Shown piece by piece: positions 1-11,945 of a stretch of DNA of 64,000 nucleotides. The notes under the pieces were generated by a model. That model was given only the letters and a program-made list of their open reading frames with translations. It was not told the origin of the DNA and did no database searches. Numbering within the stretch: position 1 is the stretch's first letter; every line of letters starts with the position of its first letter. Made by a program: the position numbers and the translations under genes. The DNA is from Ailanthus altissimus (taxonomy: Eukaryota > Streptophyta > Magnoliopsida > Sapindales > Simaroubaceae), in NCBI GenBank assembly GCA_946807835.1, contig OX327704.1, positions 7,564,001 through 7,628,000 on the forward strand, written 5' to 3'.

Positions 1-149
1 GAGAATAGCAGTCAACCAACATTACATGTCAGTACTTTATAAAAAACCGCCAAAAGAGAAAGTAAGGACAAAAGGTGAAAGCCCTTGTTTAGGAAGGTAA
101 CTAAGGTCTAAAGACAATGACTAGGAGATAAATTGGCTCCCGCCATTAT

Positions 150-254
150 GGTAATCAAGTAGGAATCTGGAGAAGTCTCTTTTTCTCGAAAGAATATGAC
201 TAATCTAGTACTTCCACCTCTTAATATGTTGGTAATAAGTTTGAACATAGAAAA
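150..254 (+). pseudogene. Ty3/gypsy protease, N-terminal piece
   Basis: A plus-strand reading ends in PLNMLVISLNIEN, which resembles the stretch just upstream of the catalytic DGG/DTG motif in Tat-type proteases. It stops exactly where a TG-initial LTR block begins at 255. The matching continuation (VLVDGGSSA) is found only after that block, from 2277. The recognition is by pattern and the piece is short. Positions 1-149 show no clear coding signal. Confidence 0.5.
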
Positions 255-2276
255 TGTTAGGGTCGGTGCTTATGTGCCATCATTGAATGTACATATACTT
301 ATGTATTTATACAAGTGTACATTCTCATTAAACCGCTAATACCCATTTATATGGTACTATACAATGTAATGTTACAAACATTGTACGATCTGAAGGTGTT
401 CAGATCAGATCTAAAATAGTTTAGATAAGGGCTTATAGTTAGCCATGCTAAGAAATATAAATGCTAAATGTTAGCACAGCTAAGTGTTAACTGGTTATAA
501 TACTTAGCAGATCCAAGAGTTGGAGTCTTGTCTATAATAGAACATAAACCTAGGAATATACTGGTAACTGCATAGTTACAAGAGTTGCAATCGAGTACCA
601 AGATATGCTAGTTGCGCAAATATGTTCTTGAATAATTATCCCTGATATATTTCTGCCGATGCGGGTCTGTCAGTAGATACCTTTTAAATATAGATCAGCA
701 TATGTCGTCCCTATAGGGTATAGATGGTCGTTTCTAGCCGATCATGAGTTTGGAGCTCATATTGACATATAGGTATCCAGTTAAGACTAGATATGGGACA
801 TACTCACAAGGGCCTCCGATAGACGCCCTATGTAAGCCGTCAACAGAGGGTCCTCTCGAGTTGAGTAGTATACATGGTCCTTTGACCTGAGAACTATGGT
901 GGACTTATAAGTGATCCACTATACTTTAGTTCCAAGCATGTCACAGACCTTTTATGGTGTGACCGCTGGGTATGGTCCGATGCTTATAGAGTCCGGTGTA
1001 TACAGATATGGGATTTGTCAACTCGCATAGAAAGTTTGATATCTAGATGCTTTGAGACTATATCTCGAAAAGTCTTGTGGCCATAAGTTTTAATCCCGAG
1101 AAAGAATTCCATCAGGGTAGAACAATATGGCAAAAGAGTTTGCGCATATTGTTCATTAAGATACTAGTCTGGAGATAAGACATGGATGAACATTAGGGGA
1201 TTTGATAGTGATAATCTATATCTCTGCACATCCAAGATATCATGACGGAAGAACTATACGTATTGTAACCTCAGCTTTTATGGTTCAACGCGCTGATTTG
1301 TAATATCCATGACATATGCGTAGGGCATTGCTCACGGACTCATGGAATAGTTTCATTTGAAGAATTAGGCGTACGACCTAGGAAGTCCCGCGATATGAAG
1401 TGTACTCGTTGTGCATTGAGACAGTGTGCCAGATTAAAGTGTTTAATCCAGCAATATTAAGTAATACCTCGGGAATGCGTGCGTGTCTGTATTTAAGTGT
1501 TAAATACAATAATTAGTCAATAATTATTATTTACTAATTGTATTATGACACGTGGCGTATTGTGGACCCTCAGTTAAGTTTACCCAAGTGTGAAATTTGG
1601 TAGAACCCACTAGAGGGTATACTTGGTAACTATTTATGAGGGGTAAAATGGTCATTTCATAATTTGATTATTTAATGGTTAAATAATCAAAATATCTCTC
1701 TTATTATATTATATTATATTAATATTATATATATAATGAGATAAAAAGAAGAGAAGTGTGTGATTATGTGTGTTTGGCCATTTTGGCCGAGAGAAAGAGA
1801 TAAATAGAGAAGAAGAAGAAAGAAAACAAAAAGAAAAAAAAATAAGGGAAAAATGAAATTGTTTCATTTTTCTCTATGCTTTCAATTGAAGCAATAGTAG
1901 ATTGTTTCAAATTCTCCATTTCTTATCCTTTTGGAGAAAAGTATATAAACACACACTCACCCATTTTGAGAATTAAGAGTTAATCACGAGCTGGATATCA
2001 GGCTGCTGTTCTAGCTCACCAAGCCTACCGAGTTAGTGACTAGAACTGCCTATGAGTTGGTCTCTATGTGGACTCTAGGGATATACGTGTATAACGTTAC
2101 ACATTGAGGTGAGTTCTCAACCTTACTAATATATTAATGTGATTAAACTATTTTATTTATTGTGTTTATTGTATAATTTACACTTCCACCGCGTTAAATT
2201 CGTATATGATATGCATAATAGGCAATAGACACAATAGCACATGCATACACCCACGTACATTAGATCCTTGACAACA
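255..2276 (+). repeat. Solo LTR 1 (~2.0 kb)
   Basis: This block begins TGTTAGGGTCGGTGCTTA and ends in ACAACA, giving the TG...CA ends of an LTR. It aligns along its length with 2520-4641: shared landmarks include TCTCGAGTTGAGTAGTATA and the CATGCATACACCCA segment near the 3' end. A TATA-like GTATATAAAC lies at 1941, so U3 is long and R-U5 is about 330 bp. Flanks give only a weak target duplication (AAAA on both sides). It interrupts a protease reading frame. No internal region is attached, so it is best read as a solo LTR. Confidence 0.7.
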
Positions 2277-2519
2277 AAAAGGTAATTATGGATGTGTGTT
2301 GGTTGATGGAGGAAGCAGTGCATACATCATATTATGTAATACTTACAAAAGAATGGACCTATATGAAAAAGATATATGAGGTTGTAATACAGAACTCACT
2401 ACATTCGTAGGAATAAGAGTATAGGTCAAAAGAATGGTCAAGTTACTAGTTGTAGTGGTGAGAAAATGTTTAGAAGTAGATTACCTAGTAGTCAATACAC
2501 CCTCTACTTATAATGCAGT
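2277..2519 (+). pseudogene. Ty3/gypsy protease, catalytic piece
   Basis: It reads VLVDGGSSAYIILCNTYKRM, the aspartic protease active-site block (D-G-G), and later VVNTPSTYNA, the flap-distal S-x-YNA motif of Tat-type proteases. Stops lie in between. The piece is bounded by the two solo LTRs. After the second LTR the same frame resumes (ERI, IKVILFTLHH, MVRYVLANVKE), matching the usual G-R-P...YHQ-like end of these proteases. Confidence 0.7.
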
Positions 2520-4641
2520 TGTTATGGTTGTGCTTACATTCCATCCTAAATTTGTATAAATATTTGATATTTATACAGTGTACATTTTATTAAATCGCTA
2601 ATTATTTTTTAATATATAGTTTAATGCTTGTTATGCTATAGACTTTGTATAATCTGAAGGAGTTTAGATCATGTCTAAAGGAGTTTATACCAGTGCTAAG
2701 AGTTAGCAGATATTCCAAAAGTTTGAACCTTGTCTGTAATAGGACAAAGACCTCATAATATACTCATAATGACATTGTTGCAAGAGTTACAATCAGGTAT
2801 TAGGAAATGTTATGATGTAAACATGTTCTCAAAATATGTTCATGGTCTATTTCCACCAATGCAAGTCTATTGATGGATTCCTTCTATATATGTAGATATA
2901 AATCAATGTATGTCTGTATCTATAGGGTACAGATAGTCATTCCTGGCTAACCATGAACTTGGAGCTTGTTTAGGCATACAGGTATTCAGTTAGAATTGGA
3001 TACTAAATAGACTCATGAGGACCCCAATAAACTTTCTATATAGCCATCAATGGAAGGTCCTCTCGAGTTGAGTAGTATATATGATCCTCTGACCTGAGCA
3101 CTATAATGGACTTGTGAGTGATCTACCATACTTTGGTTCTACGTATATCAGAGACCTTTCATGGTCTGACCGTTGGGTGTAGCAAGGTATGGTTTGATGC
3201 TCATGGAGTTTGGTGCCTAGATATGGGATTCATCAGCTCACTAAGGAGTGTTATATCCAAATACTTTAAGACTGTATCTCAAAAAGTCTTATGGTTATAA
3301 GCAATAACTCAAGAAATACGTTTTCACAAGGTCGAACAATATAGCAAAAAATTTGCTTATATTGTTCAGTGACATATAAGTCTGAAAATAGGTTTATGGA
3401 TAAACATATGGGGATTTTACGGTGTCGATCGATGTCCCCGCACATTCAGAATATAAATGATGAAATGACTATACGTATGCATTATCATCTCAGATTGTAT
3501 GGTCCAACGCGCTGATTTGTATATCCTAGACATGTGCGTGGGGCATTGTTCATGGACTCATGTAATAGTTTCATTTGACGAATCGGATGTGGACCTAGGA
3601 AGTCCCGGGATATGGAGTATACTCGTTGTGCACTGGGACAGCGTACCGGATTGAATTGTTCTGTCCAGTAATATCCAGCATTACCACGGCAATACGCATG
3701 TGTTCATATTTAAGTGTTAAATACAATAGTTAATTAACAATTATTATTTACTAATTATATCATAACGCGTAATGCATAATGGGTCTTTGGTTGAGTGTAT
3801 CCAAATATAAAATATGGTGAAACTCTCTAAAGGGGTATACTTGGTAACCATTAAAATTGAAAAAATGATAATTTCATACTTTGATTATTTAATGTTAAAT
3901 AATCAAAATATCTCTTTATTATATAATATTATCTATAATATTATAATATTATATGTATATGCTTAGTTGTCAAGCATATATGTATACATATATTATTATT
4001 ATTATTATTATTATAGTTTAACTAAACGCAGTGGCCAAGTTTTGTCCTTTTTATTAATATAATATTATTATTTTAATATATATATATATAAATATTGAGA
4101 GATATATTATTGTGTATTGTGTGAAGCATGTTTTGAGACTTGGCATTTTATTGCTTTGCATTTTGTTGTTGTTGCTTGAACAAAACCATTAAGGAGTGGC
4201 CGGCAAAAGGAAAAAGAGAAAGGAAATTTTGTGTTTTTGGAAATTTGCTCCAAGAGTTGAAATTAAAGAAAAAATACGTTTTAATTGATCAAAATAGTTT
4301 ATCAAAGAAAAAATAAATTAATAGGATTTAAGAGTTAAACTCAGTGTTGGATAAGTGAAGCTACTATTCTAGCTTGTCAAGCCCACCATTTTGATAACTA
4401 GAACTGACTACGAGTAAGACTCCAGGCAGACTCCCAAATTACACTTGTAAAGAGTTAATGTTTTGGTAAGTTTTCAAACTCCCTTTAAATATATTGATTT
4501 GATTAATATATTATTCACTTATGTTTATTGTATATTTTATTATTCTGCTGCGATTAAATATATATATATATATGATACATATTTATACAATGAACATTAT
4601 TGTACATGCATACACCCATGCATAATAGATCCCCAATAGCA
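2520..4641 (+). repeat. Solo LTR 2 (~2.1 kb)
   Basis: This block starts TGTTATGGTTGTGCTTACAT and ends CCCCAATAGCA; both ends align with solo LTR 1. The flanking 5-mers are GCAGT (2515-2519) and GCAGC (4642-4646), a target duplication with one mismatch. Removing the block and one 5-mer keeps the protease frame open across the junction, which supports the borders. Same orientation as solo LTR 1, clearly diverged from it. Internal low-complexity TATTATTATT and TATATA tracts lie at 3950-4100. Confidence 0.75.
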
Positions 4642-6080
4642 GCAGCAGAACGTATTTAGATATGTTACATAAAAGTCATTCTTTTCACCTTACATCATAT
4701 GGTAAGATATGTATTGGCCAATGTAAAAGAAATAATGAACATAAAATGCGAGCAAATCTAGGAAAAATGATGCTAGGCTAACTTAATAAATCCAATGAAA
4801 GAAAAAAAAGGAACGAAGAGGGCTTTTGCAGTAGCTGAGAAAGAGGATAAAATGAAGAAGGAAAGAAAAAGAGGAAAATCAGATAATATGGTAACATTAA
4901 GTGACATAGATTTTTCTCTACTATCGGAGGAGGCAATACCTCCAAAATAGCAAATACAGTATAAGTGGTTGAAAAGTCTTTTACAAGAGGAAGACTACAC
5001 TCCACCTCATATCTAGAACAATTTAACCCTTTGGCCACTGATAAAAAGAAGTTGTTAGGCACCAAAGAGGAAAAAATGACAATGATTGACTTATTTAAGA
5101 GAAACCAAGATGTCTTAGCCTAGTCCCATAGAGATATGATTGGTATAGATCCAAACGATATAAGCCATAAGTTGAGTATCAAGAAAGATTATCAATGATA
5201 AAGTCGATAGGCTACTATAAGTTGGATTCATACGTGAAGTCCATTATCTATATAACTTTCCAACATAGTAGTCGTGGCTAGAAGAATGGGAAGTAGTATA
5301 TCTATGTAGACTACACTAATCTCAATAAGGCGATTCTTAAAAATTTGTTCATACTTTCAAAGATAGATCATGTGGTGAAAGCGATAACCAGATATAAGAG
5401 ATTATCATTTTTAAATGTGTACAAGGAATACAACGAATTAAGATGGATGTGGATGACTAAGAGAAAATCAGCTTTGTGATTAAATGAGGAACCTATTACT
5501 ATAAGGTAATATCATTCGGTCTGAGCAACCTTTCAACGAATTGTCAACAAAATTTTTGGAAAGTTGATAAGGAAATATGGTGAAAGTGTATATAGACAAC
5601 ACAGTAGTCGAAAAACAAGAAAATAGAAGACCATGTTATGAATCTACAAAAAGTGTTTAATGTCTTATAAAAGTACAAGATGCCCTTGAATCCAACCAAG
5701 TGCATTTTTAGAATCTCATTTGAAACCTTCTCAGGGATGTCATAAGCACAATGAAAACTAAAGCTGACCTGTCACAAGTCCAAGCCCTTAAAAACATCAC
5801 TATACCATAAAGCCCAAATGAAGTACATAGTATATATCCTGACCAGAAGGATAGTAATGTTAAGTAGGTTGATCTTTAAAATTTCCAAAAAAGTGCATAC
5901 CTTTCTGCCAAGCCATCAAAGTCAAGAACAAGACCATATGAAGGCCAGAACAAACTGAGGCTCTACAAAAATTGAAGGAATTCCTAGGGAAGCCACATAT
6001 TCTCTTCTTTTTACTTCTTGACAAGACATTATTGTTTTAATAAGTACTTTGAAATACAAGTGCACTTTGTTATTTTGGTA
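4642..6080 (+). pseudogene. Ty3/gypsy protease end, reverse transcriptase and RNase H start
   Basis: Protease-like wording runs to about 4760. From 5090 the RT entry (RNQDVLA, SHRDMIGIDPNDISHKL) is followed by a GFIREV motif, DFT/LNK-like residues, an S-x-L-S-N turn equivalent to PFGLSN, then NPTKCIF and the FLG-like and LSR motifs of the RT-RNase H connection. The reading ends near 6080 in a YLxVSxxAVSAVLV-like start of RNase H. The frame breaks repeatedly, and the YxDD catalytic loop reads as VYIDN-like. RNase H, integrase and 3' LTR are missing. Confidence 0.7.
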
Positions 6081-7439
6081 AGTACTATAAATGGTCTTGC
6101 TTCCTAATATTTCTTCTTGAGCTTAAAGAGTATTTTCTTGATAAATACTTGTGAAATTAAAGCTTAGATTTTGCCTTATCTTTATAATTATTGGCCTTAA
6201 GGGTGACCATAATGACTTTTGAGCAGGGTGTTCGTGGTATTGTGGTCAGTGGCTTTCCTTGCTCACTATACTCTTTTTCTTTTCTCTCTTAGGGAGTTTG
6301 CTGTTTAAAGGTCTTGTTGTGTCGAGTAGTCTTTACAGTAAGGTCCTTGAATTCTATTGATTTATCATTTCGCATTAAATATGCATTTCATCGTGTTTTT
6401 GACTTTTTTCATTAATTATATTTTTTTAAGTAGTCTTAATGATATAGGATATTTTCTATTTCAATCAAGAGAAACCTCATTGAGTGAGACATTTCAAGAA
6501 CTATTGGATCTGGTCTATAGTTGGGCTTTATATGAAAAGCTTAGAGACCTTCTTTATTTGGAAGTTGAAGCTAAAACCTCTCACAGTTTGTCTTTTCCTT
6601 TGCTTTATCTTTAAGAGATTAAGCACTATATCCTTTTTTTTTTTTTGCATGATTTTGACTATTTCTAAGATTTTTCTTTTTCTCGACACAATTCTTAATG
6701 CAGGTAATGCTTCATTGTTGAGATCTTTTTGTTCTCTATTTTCTTTTATAGAAGTCCTCATAGGTCTTCTTGGATTTTTTATTTGATTTTTCCTTTAGAA
6801 TTCTCTACTTTTATAATAATGCGTCTTGTATTCTTGTGGTCATTTTTTATATTTAGTTGGTAAAATTTATGCAAATGGTATATTGATCTTCTTTCTTTGT
6901 TAGGAGATATGTATACCTTGAATCAGTCCAATCCTTATAGCTTGAGTGGTTTAGAAAGAGTGGTTGTTAACACTAAGTTGAGTGACTATGACAATAAGGA
7001 GGTTTAGTTGATATAGAAGAGTTATAAGGGGTATTCTTCCTCAAGGTGGGTCATATTTAGAAAGGAAGTATAGGTTATTCCTTACCTTTAAAGCTTTTTA
7101 GAGTTGATGTTTATTTGTGTCTTGTAGATATGAAAAGTAATGATGTTAGCAGGAAATGTGTTCGTCAAGCCTTCTTTTGTGCATCCTTCTACTTAAGGGT
7201 TTGTTGTGAGCACTTTTAGTCGTGGTTAGAAGAATCAAACCACTACTTCTAGTGAAGGTATAAGTGCTTCAAGGATTACAACTCATAGACCTCCTTGTAC
7301 GAGGGAGAAGAGGAAATGAGCTATTGATCTTGCTCTTTCAAGTTCAGTCCTATACGTTTAAGGGAGGAACCAGCTGATTAAGGATGTTTATGAGCTGATA
7401 ATAAGGAATCCTCTAACTTTAATTTTGGGTTGCTTTTTT
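6081..7439. other. Unassigned AT-rich stretch
   Basis: Short open frames exist on both strands (for example a hydrophobic plus-strand frame at 6484-6786) but none shows a recognisable domain, codon bias or splice structure. Poly-T tracts are common. The stretch lies between the truncated gypsy pol and a weak coding relic, so it is probably unrecognised transposon sequence. Confidence 0.4.
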
Positions 7440-8220
7440 TGCTAATTCTCAGTGCAAATGTCACATTTGTTTCCCCTCTTTGGAGAAATAGAGTGTGTTA
7501 TTCGCCCCTTCTCGTGCTCATCAAATTTGGGATTATGATCCTCTTACTGCATTTCATATGTCTCTTATGAGTGTGATGGGCTTATACCTTTGTCTCATAT
7601 ATTTGATATTATCTTTTCTATATTTTAACACTTTTTTTATTCTCTGGTGGTATATGGCATGCCTCTCTATTCGAAGGATTTATGATGGTCTAAAGTTTTT
7701 GGACATAAAAAAAGAGTTAGTTGAAGTTAAGAAGCAGTGTTTGTTAAGGACAAGACAGTGAGGTTCTTGGAATGAAAGCTCAAAGAGATGTCTACTAAAG
7801 TGCCATGGCAGAGAGTTGTGCCATTATGCTCGAACAACTAAGTAAAGTTTTTCAAGATGAGGTTGCTAGAGGTGTACATCTGCTAAAAGCAAAGTTTTGA
7901 GTTAACAACGCAGAACATGTGCCAAAAGATCAAGTGCATTCTTTAAAGGAGTTTGTTAATATTGCTAAGGAAGAAATCTAATTGAATGTACTCGGGCTGA
8001 GAAGGCTAAAGCGTGTATTAATAGAGCTATAAAAGTTAAAGAGCATTCTTTTACATTAGGGGTCATACAAGGATTTAAGAAAAGTTTTTGTCTTTTCAAG
8101 AAACATTACCCTGATATTGGTCTCTAATAGCTAAATGACATTTTGCATGTTTAGAGGATGATAAAGGTCATTCTGATGTTAGTGACTCTTCAAATGCCCC
8201 CATTGATCAAGTTTTTCCTC
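7440..8220 (+). pseudogene. Weak coding relic, possible transposon gag/coiled-coil region
   Basis: A plus-strand frame reads AHQIWDYDPLTAFHMSLMS near 7520, then a charged helix-like segment (KKELVEVKKQ) and, after a frameshift, a stretch near 7800-8000 with wording like EQLSKVF, LLKAKF and HSLKEFV. This has the character of a coiled-coil N-terminal region of plant Ty3/gypsy (Tat) ORFs, but no diagnostic motif is present. Several frameshifts and stops interrupt it. Confidence 0.25.
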
Positions 8221-8224
8221 TTTC

Positions 8225-8945
8225 TTAGTTCTCTTATATTCTCTTTTGTTCACTTGATTGATCATAAATTGTGAGTCACTTTTAACAAGGACTGTCTTAG
8301 TGAGGAGTGATCTTGCATCCGTAGTCTGATGAAAAGAGATTCATATTCAGCTTCATTATTAGTAGCTAAAAACAAAAATTTGACTGCATAGTTAAGTTCA
8401 TCCCCTTTTGGACTGATAAGAATTATACTAGCCTCGCATCTTTTTAAGTTTAAGGCTTCATCAATGAAAATTGTCCATGTTGGATTATAGGGAGCTTCTT
8501 TTTCTTATGCGCTTGGAGATTCTTCATAAGGGATCTCTTCTTTAACCTAATCTTTGTATGTACATTGCACGATGAAGTTAACGAGGGTTTTTGTGCCTTA
8601 ATAGTTATTCTTAGCTTATAATATATATCAAACTCATTGAGCTCAATTGCCCATTTAATGAAACGTTCGGAGTAGTCAAGATTGTAAAGAATTTGTCTTA
8701 AGGGCTAGTTTATGAGGACGATTATTATGTAGGCTTGAAAGTAGAGTCGCAAATCTTTGTCTGGTTGTGACTAAAGCTAAAGCTAGCTTTTCTAGTGCTG
8801 AATAATAGGTCTCAGGATTCGTAAATACTTTGTTAATGAAATAGACTAGTCTCTGGATGTTCTCTTCTTCTTTAATAGTGTTGCGTTTACTGCTCGACTT
8901 GAAACTCCTAAGTATAGGATCAATTACTCCTCCATTCTTGGCACA
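8225..8945 (-). pseudogene. Ty3/gypsy tandem RNase H relic (Tat-type)
   Basis: On the minus strand, from 8945 downward, it reads ILYLGVSSRAVNATLLKKK, then INKVFTNPETYYSALEKLAL, the classic Ty3 RNase H beginning. Further on comes WTIFIDEALN and ATNNEAEYESL, typical of the second, archaeal-like RNase H found in Tat elements. At least five stop codons break it. It is opposite in orientation to the gypsy pol at 1-6080, so it is a different element. It ends close to the copia-like LTR at 8995. Confidence 0.65.
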
Positions 8946-8994
8946 AGATGACTAATGTGCTTGAAAAGATGGTTATAGGTGGTATAACATGGGT

Positions 8995-10138
8995 TGTTGA
9001 GAGAATGCAAACTATAGGCAGCATAGAAAATTTACTCACCATAGTGATAGAGGTTGAAAGAGAATTTGAGGAAATGGTAGTGATGGTAAGAATAAGTTTC
9101 AGCTAGCAAGATTTTATGATTATGGTATTAAGAAGGAAACAGGAGATCATAAGAAAAAGGCTACCTTAGGCAAACATCATTAATATCTTTAAAGACAAAA
9201 GTCACAAGTCCCGGATGAGTTAAGTATAGACAATGACTTAACAAACGATGGCTAAGTAATAGAGCGCTGACGTGGATGAATCCTAGAAGGCTTATTGAAA
9301 AGAAGATTTTGAATCAATAAAGAGTTAGTTGGATTCAATGATTCAAAATTATGTTTCAACATATTTTTAAGTTGGAAACCAATGAAGAGTCAACACAAAG
9401 TTAAGTATGCAACAGATATACAAAGAAGAAGTACAAATGGAAAGTCAAAAGCAAAAAAATGTGTAAGAGTAAGTGAGGATGTGCTAGGTATGAATGCCAT
9501 AGCGGTGGATGACAAAATGCCACGGTAGTAGCCTTACAATGCCATAGGGTACAATAAGGTTACACTAACGCTACAGGGCCAGACCATGACGTCGCGGGAC
9601 TTAAAATCAAAAAAGCTCATTTTTAGCTCGAATTGACTTTTGTGAGTGAGATTTAAACTCCTACATACATAGACTCTTACACTAATTTGATTTAAGGTTT
9701 TTAGGGATGTTTTGTATACTATATAAACCTTATAACCCTTTAAAATTAATCAAGAATTATAGAGAAACTCCAAGAGAGACAATAAATAACTAAATAGCCT
9801 TGAACGCGAAGTATACATGAGAGTTCGAGAGTGTTTGAGCTCTGAGTGAATAAAAGAAGTACTAATAGATCATTTGAGAGCTTTTTATTGTTGTATTCCT
9901 TGATAATCTCTTGAGAAAGATATGTGTGATTTGAAAATTTTTATGAACAGTTAATAAGAGACAGTGGGAACTCGTGATCTACCATGAACGTAGATGTATG
10001 TTGCGAAACTATGTAACTTAATTGTATGATTATTTTATCTTTTGTAGTGATCTTGTTTTTATTCTTTGTTGCTTGTGAATGGAGCTTCTACATTCGCTTA
10101 GGGTTTATATGGAGTACTTGTAAAAAAACAAATCCCAA
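8995..10138 (+). repeat. Copia-type LTR, related to those at 23.3-26.3 kb
   Basis: It starts TGTTGAGAGAATGCAAACTA and matches the start of the LTR at 25322 (TGTTGAGGTAATGCAAT). Shared landmarks in order: AGTTAAGT...GACTTAAC, the GGATGAATCC/GGATGGATCC block, a GC-rich repeat tract near 9490-9590, a TATA-like ACTATATAAACC near 9718, and a C(T)ATGAACGTA motif near 9988. A primer-binding-like CTAATATCAGAACAAAG follows at about 10139, resembling the plant initiator-Met tRNA site TGGTATCAGAGC. The 50 bp upstream also resemble the region before the LTR at 25322. Confidence 0.6.
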
Positions 10139-10376
10139 GAAACTAATATCAGAACAAAGATTAACTTTTAAGTAGGATTAGTACTAAAACTGATACCTCA
10201 ACATAATACATATATTAGTCTCCAACTCCAAAAGCTCAGTTTCTTCCATCCACACAACATAATTAAATTTGATTTTTAGTTTAAGACCAAGAAAAAACAT
10301 ATTAGAGTAACTAAATTAACATGAGAGATTGTTGTTTCATACTTACCATCTCTCGTATTTGGCCTACATAGCCCAT
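10139..10376. other. Spacer with primer-binding-like site
   Basis: The first ~17 bases resemble a degraded initiator-Met tRNA primer-binding site. The rest, up to the Athila-like LTR at 10377, shows no coding or repeat signal. Confidence 0.4.
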
Positions 10377-11914
10377 TCTTTACACTCAAAATGTAATGCT
10401 GCTTTCATAGTATAAATTGAGGTGTCGATCCCACAAGGAAGCTTTTGACAAAGTAGGTTAGTGAAGTAAAATATTAAAGCAGTAGCAAATGAGAAAATTA
10501 ATTAATTGGTTTAAGTAGATGAGATAGGATTGTCTATGAATTGAGAAAAATGTCTTATGATGATTTAAGCAAGGCTTTAAGAATCACAATTATGCTTTAT
10601 AAATCTACTCTACACTTTGATTCAATGTTTATAACACAATTGCAAGTTTCACATCCCAAATAATCAATCGAAAGATATGTAAAATACAGCACATTTGATA
10701 ACTCGTGTATTTGATGTGACTAAACTCTTTGCAAACATTAACACAAATCATGTTCATTTATACAAATTATCTAAGTATCGACAATATATCATTTTGACAA
10801 TATTGCAGTAAAATGTCAACTTGAATATCAAACATTTATTGTCTTTACATGTTATCCAAGATCGACAATATATCAATTAACAATATTGCAGTAAAAGATT
10901 AACATATAAAATAATATAACCAATAACAATTATAATCCAACAGGAATCACACAAGAAAAGCATGACTGAAAATATATGAGACATGAGAATTATAACCTCT
11001 GGATTATAGAAATTAAAATAGATAAGAGTTTAAGCAAAACCAAACTTACAAACATTTGTAGCTCTTAACAACGAATCAAAGCATAAAAGTAGATTTATTA
11101 TACATAAAAGTTCATCTCTTAGCCTTGCTAAGAACTCTAGCCTAGATTACAATGCATGTTAATGAAAATAAAATAAGAGAGAATTATCTAATGTTGAAAA
11201 CGTCCTAAGAGTGTCCTTATATAGGCAATGAATGGAAATATGTTAAGTGTGACATCAATCTTCAATAATTTAGGCTAACAACTTGTTCACCCACTTGTAG
11301 TATCTTTTTGGCCAACATAAAATTTGTAGCATTTTGTCTCTTCTTTCCATAGGCACTAGGTTCATGCAAATTGGATAAGTATCCAATGAGATATGAGCAA
11401 AATTCCAAAGATACATCAGATTTCGGCCACAAACCCTTTTAACCACTTGTAATATAATTTGGTCCATGATAACGGCTGATTTGGACTTTACCATCAACAT
11501 AAGAGTTGTTGATAATTAAATTAGTATTTTATATATTGAAGAAGTATACCAATTGGGTACATATTTTGTGAGAAACGGTCTAAATACATGAGTTGGGTCA
11601 AGTTGAGCGAAAGTTGTAGCCCGATTCTAAAGTATCTCAATTTGTGGCCCATAACATGTTAGATTTAGCTTTTCAATTGTTCTTCAAGTTTGTGTAAAAT
11701 TGAGTCATGTTACTCCAGGTTCAAAAATGTTTTCGTTTTGATTTTTATATTGAGAGTTATGTCCATTTTACCTAAACATGTACAAATAACATTCATTAAT
11801 CACAATTTAAGGAGAAAATTTTATTTCAAGCTAAAAATACAAAAAATGCTAAAATTAGTGACATTAAATGGTGATTAAATCTCTTAATAGATATGTATTT
11901 TCATGTGTTCATCA
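10377..11914 (-). repeat. Athila-like element, 3' LTR
   Basis: Near-identical over its length to 21275-22826, for example the shared GTCGATC(C/T)CA(C/T)AAGGAAGCTT and AATTAATTAATTGGTTTAAGT. On the minus strand it starts TGATGAACACATG. It contains sequence also seen in the partner such as the TTCGGCCA-type blocks near 11413. Small indels separate the copies (the partner carries an extra ~45 bp near 22190), so the element is not recent. Confidence 0.85.
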
Positions 11915-11945
11915 CAGCCCCCAACCAGCTTATTGCTAGTCTCTA
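11915..11945 (-). promoter_or_regulatory. Polypurine tract of the Athila-like element
   Basis: On the minus strand the bases directly before the 3' LTR read GCTGGTTGGGGGCTG and then TGATGAACACATG. A G-rich tract in this position primes plus-strand synthesis in LTR retroelements. The preceding GACTAGCAATAAG wording is also typical before Athila 3' LTRs. Confidence 0.65.

Larger units (their letters stand above)
1..6080 (+). mobile_element. Degraded Ty3/gypsy element (Tat-like pol), split by two solo LTRs
   Basis: Pieces of one polyprotein can be read in order on the plus strand: protease at about 150-254, 2277-2519 and just after 4642, then the reverse transcriptase N-terminus near 5100 and RT to the start of RNase H up to about 6080. 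Two ~2 kb LTR-like blocks separate the pieces. Many stops and frameshifts make it non-functional. The protease wording (VLVDGGSSA) and the RT entry motif (NQDVLA, then SHRDMIGIDP) fit the Tat/Ogre group of plant Ty3/gypsy elements. The element's own LTRs were not found. The homology is from visual recognition only. Confidence 0.75.

Noticed and set aside
2277..2519. A tiny LTR element made of the two 2 kb repeats and a 243-bp interior
   Set aside because: The interior is the protease of the host gypsy element, whose frame continues beyond both repeats; there is no primer-binding site or purine tract inside.
4778..5065. 95-aa minus-strand open frame
   Set aside because: It is the antisense of the degraded gypsy pol; the plus strand carries recognisable protease/RT wording and the minus product is low-complexity.
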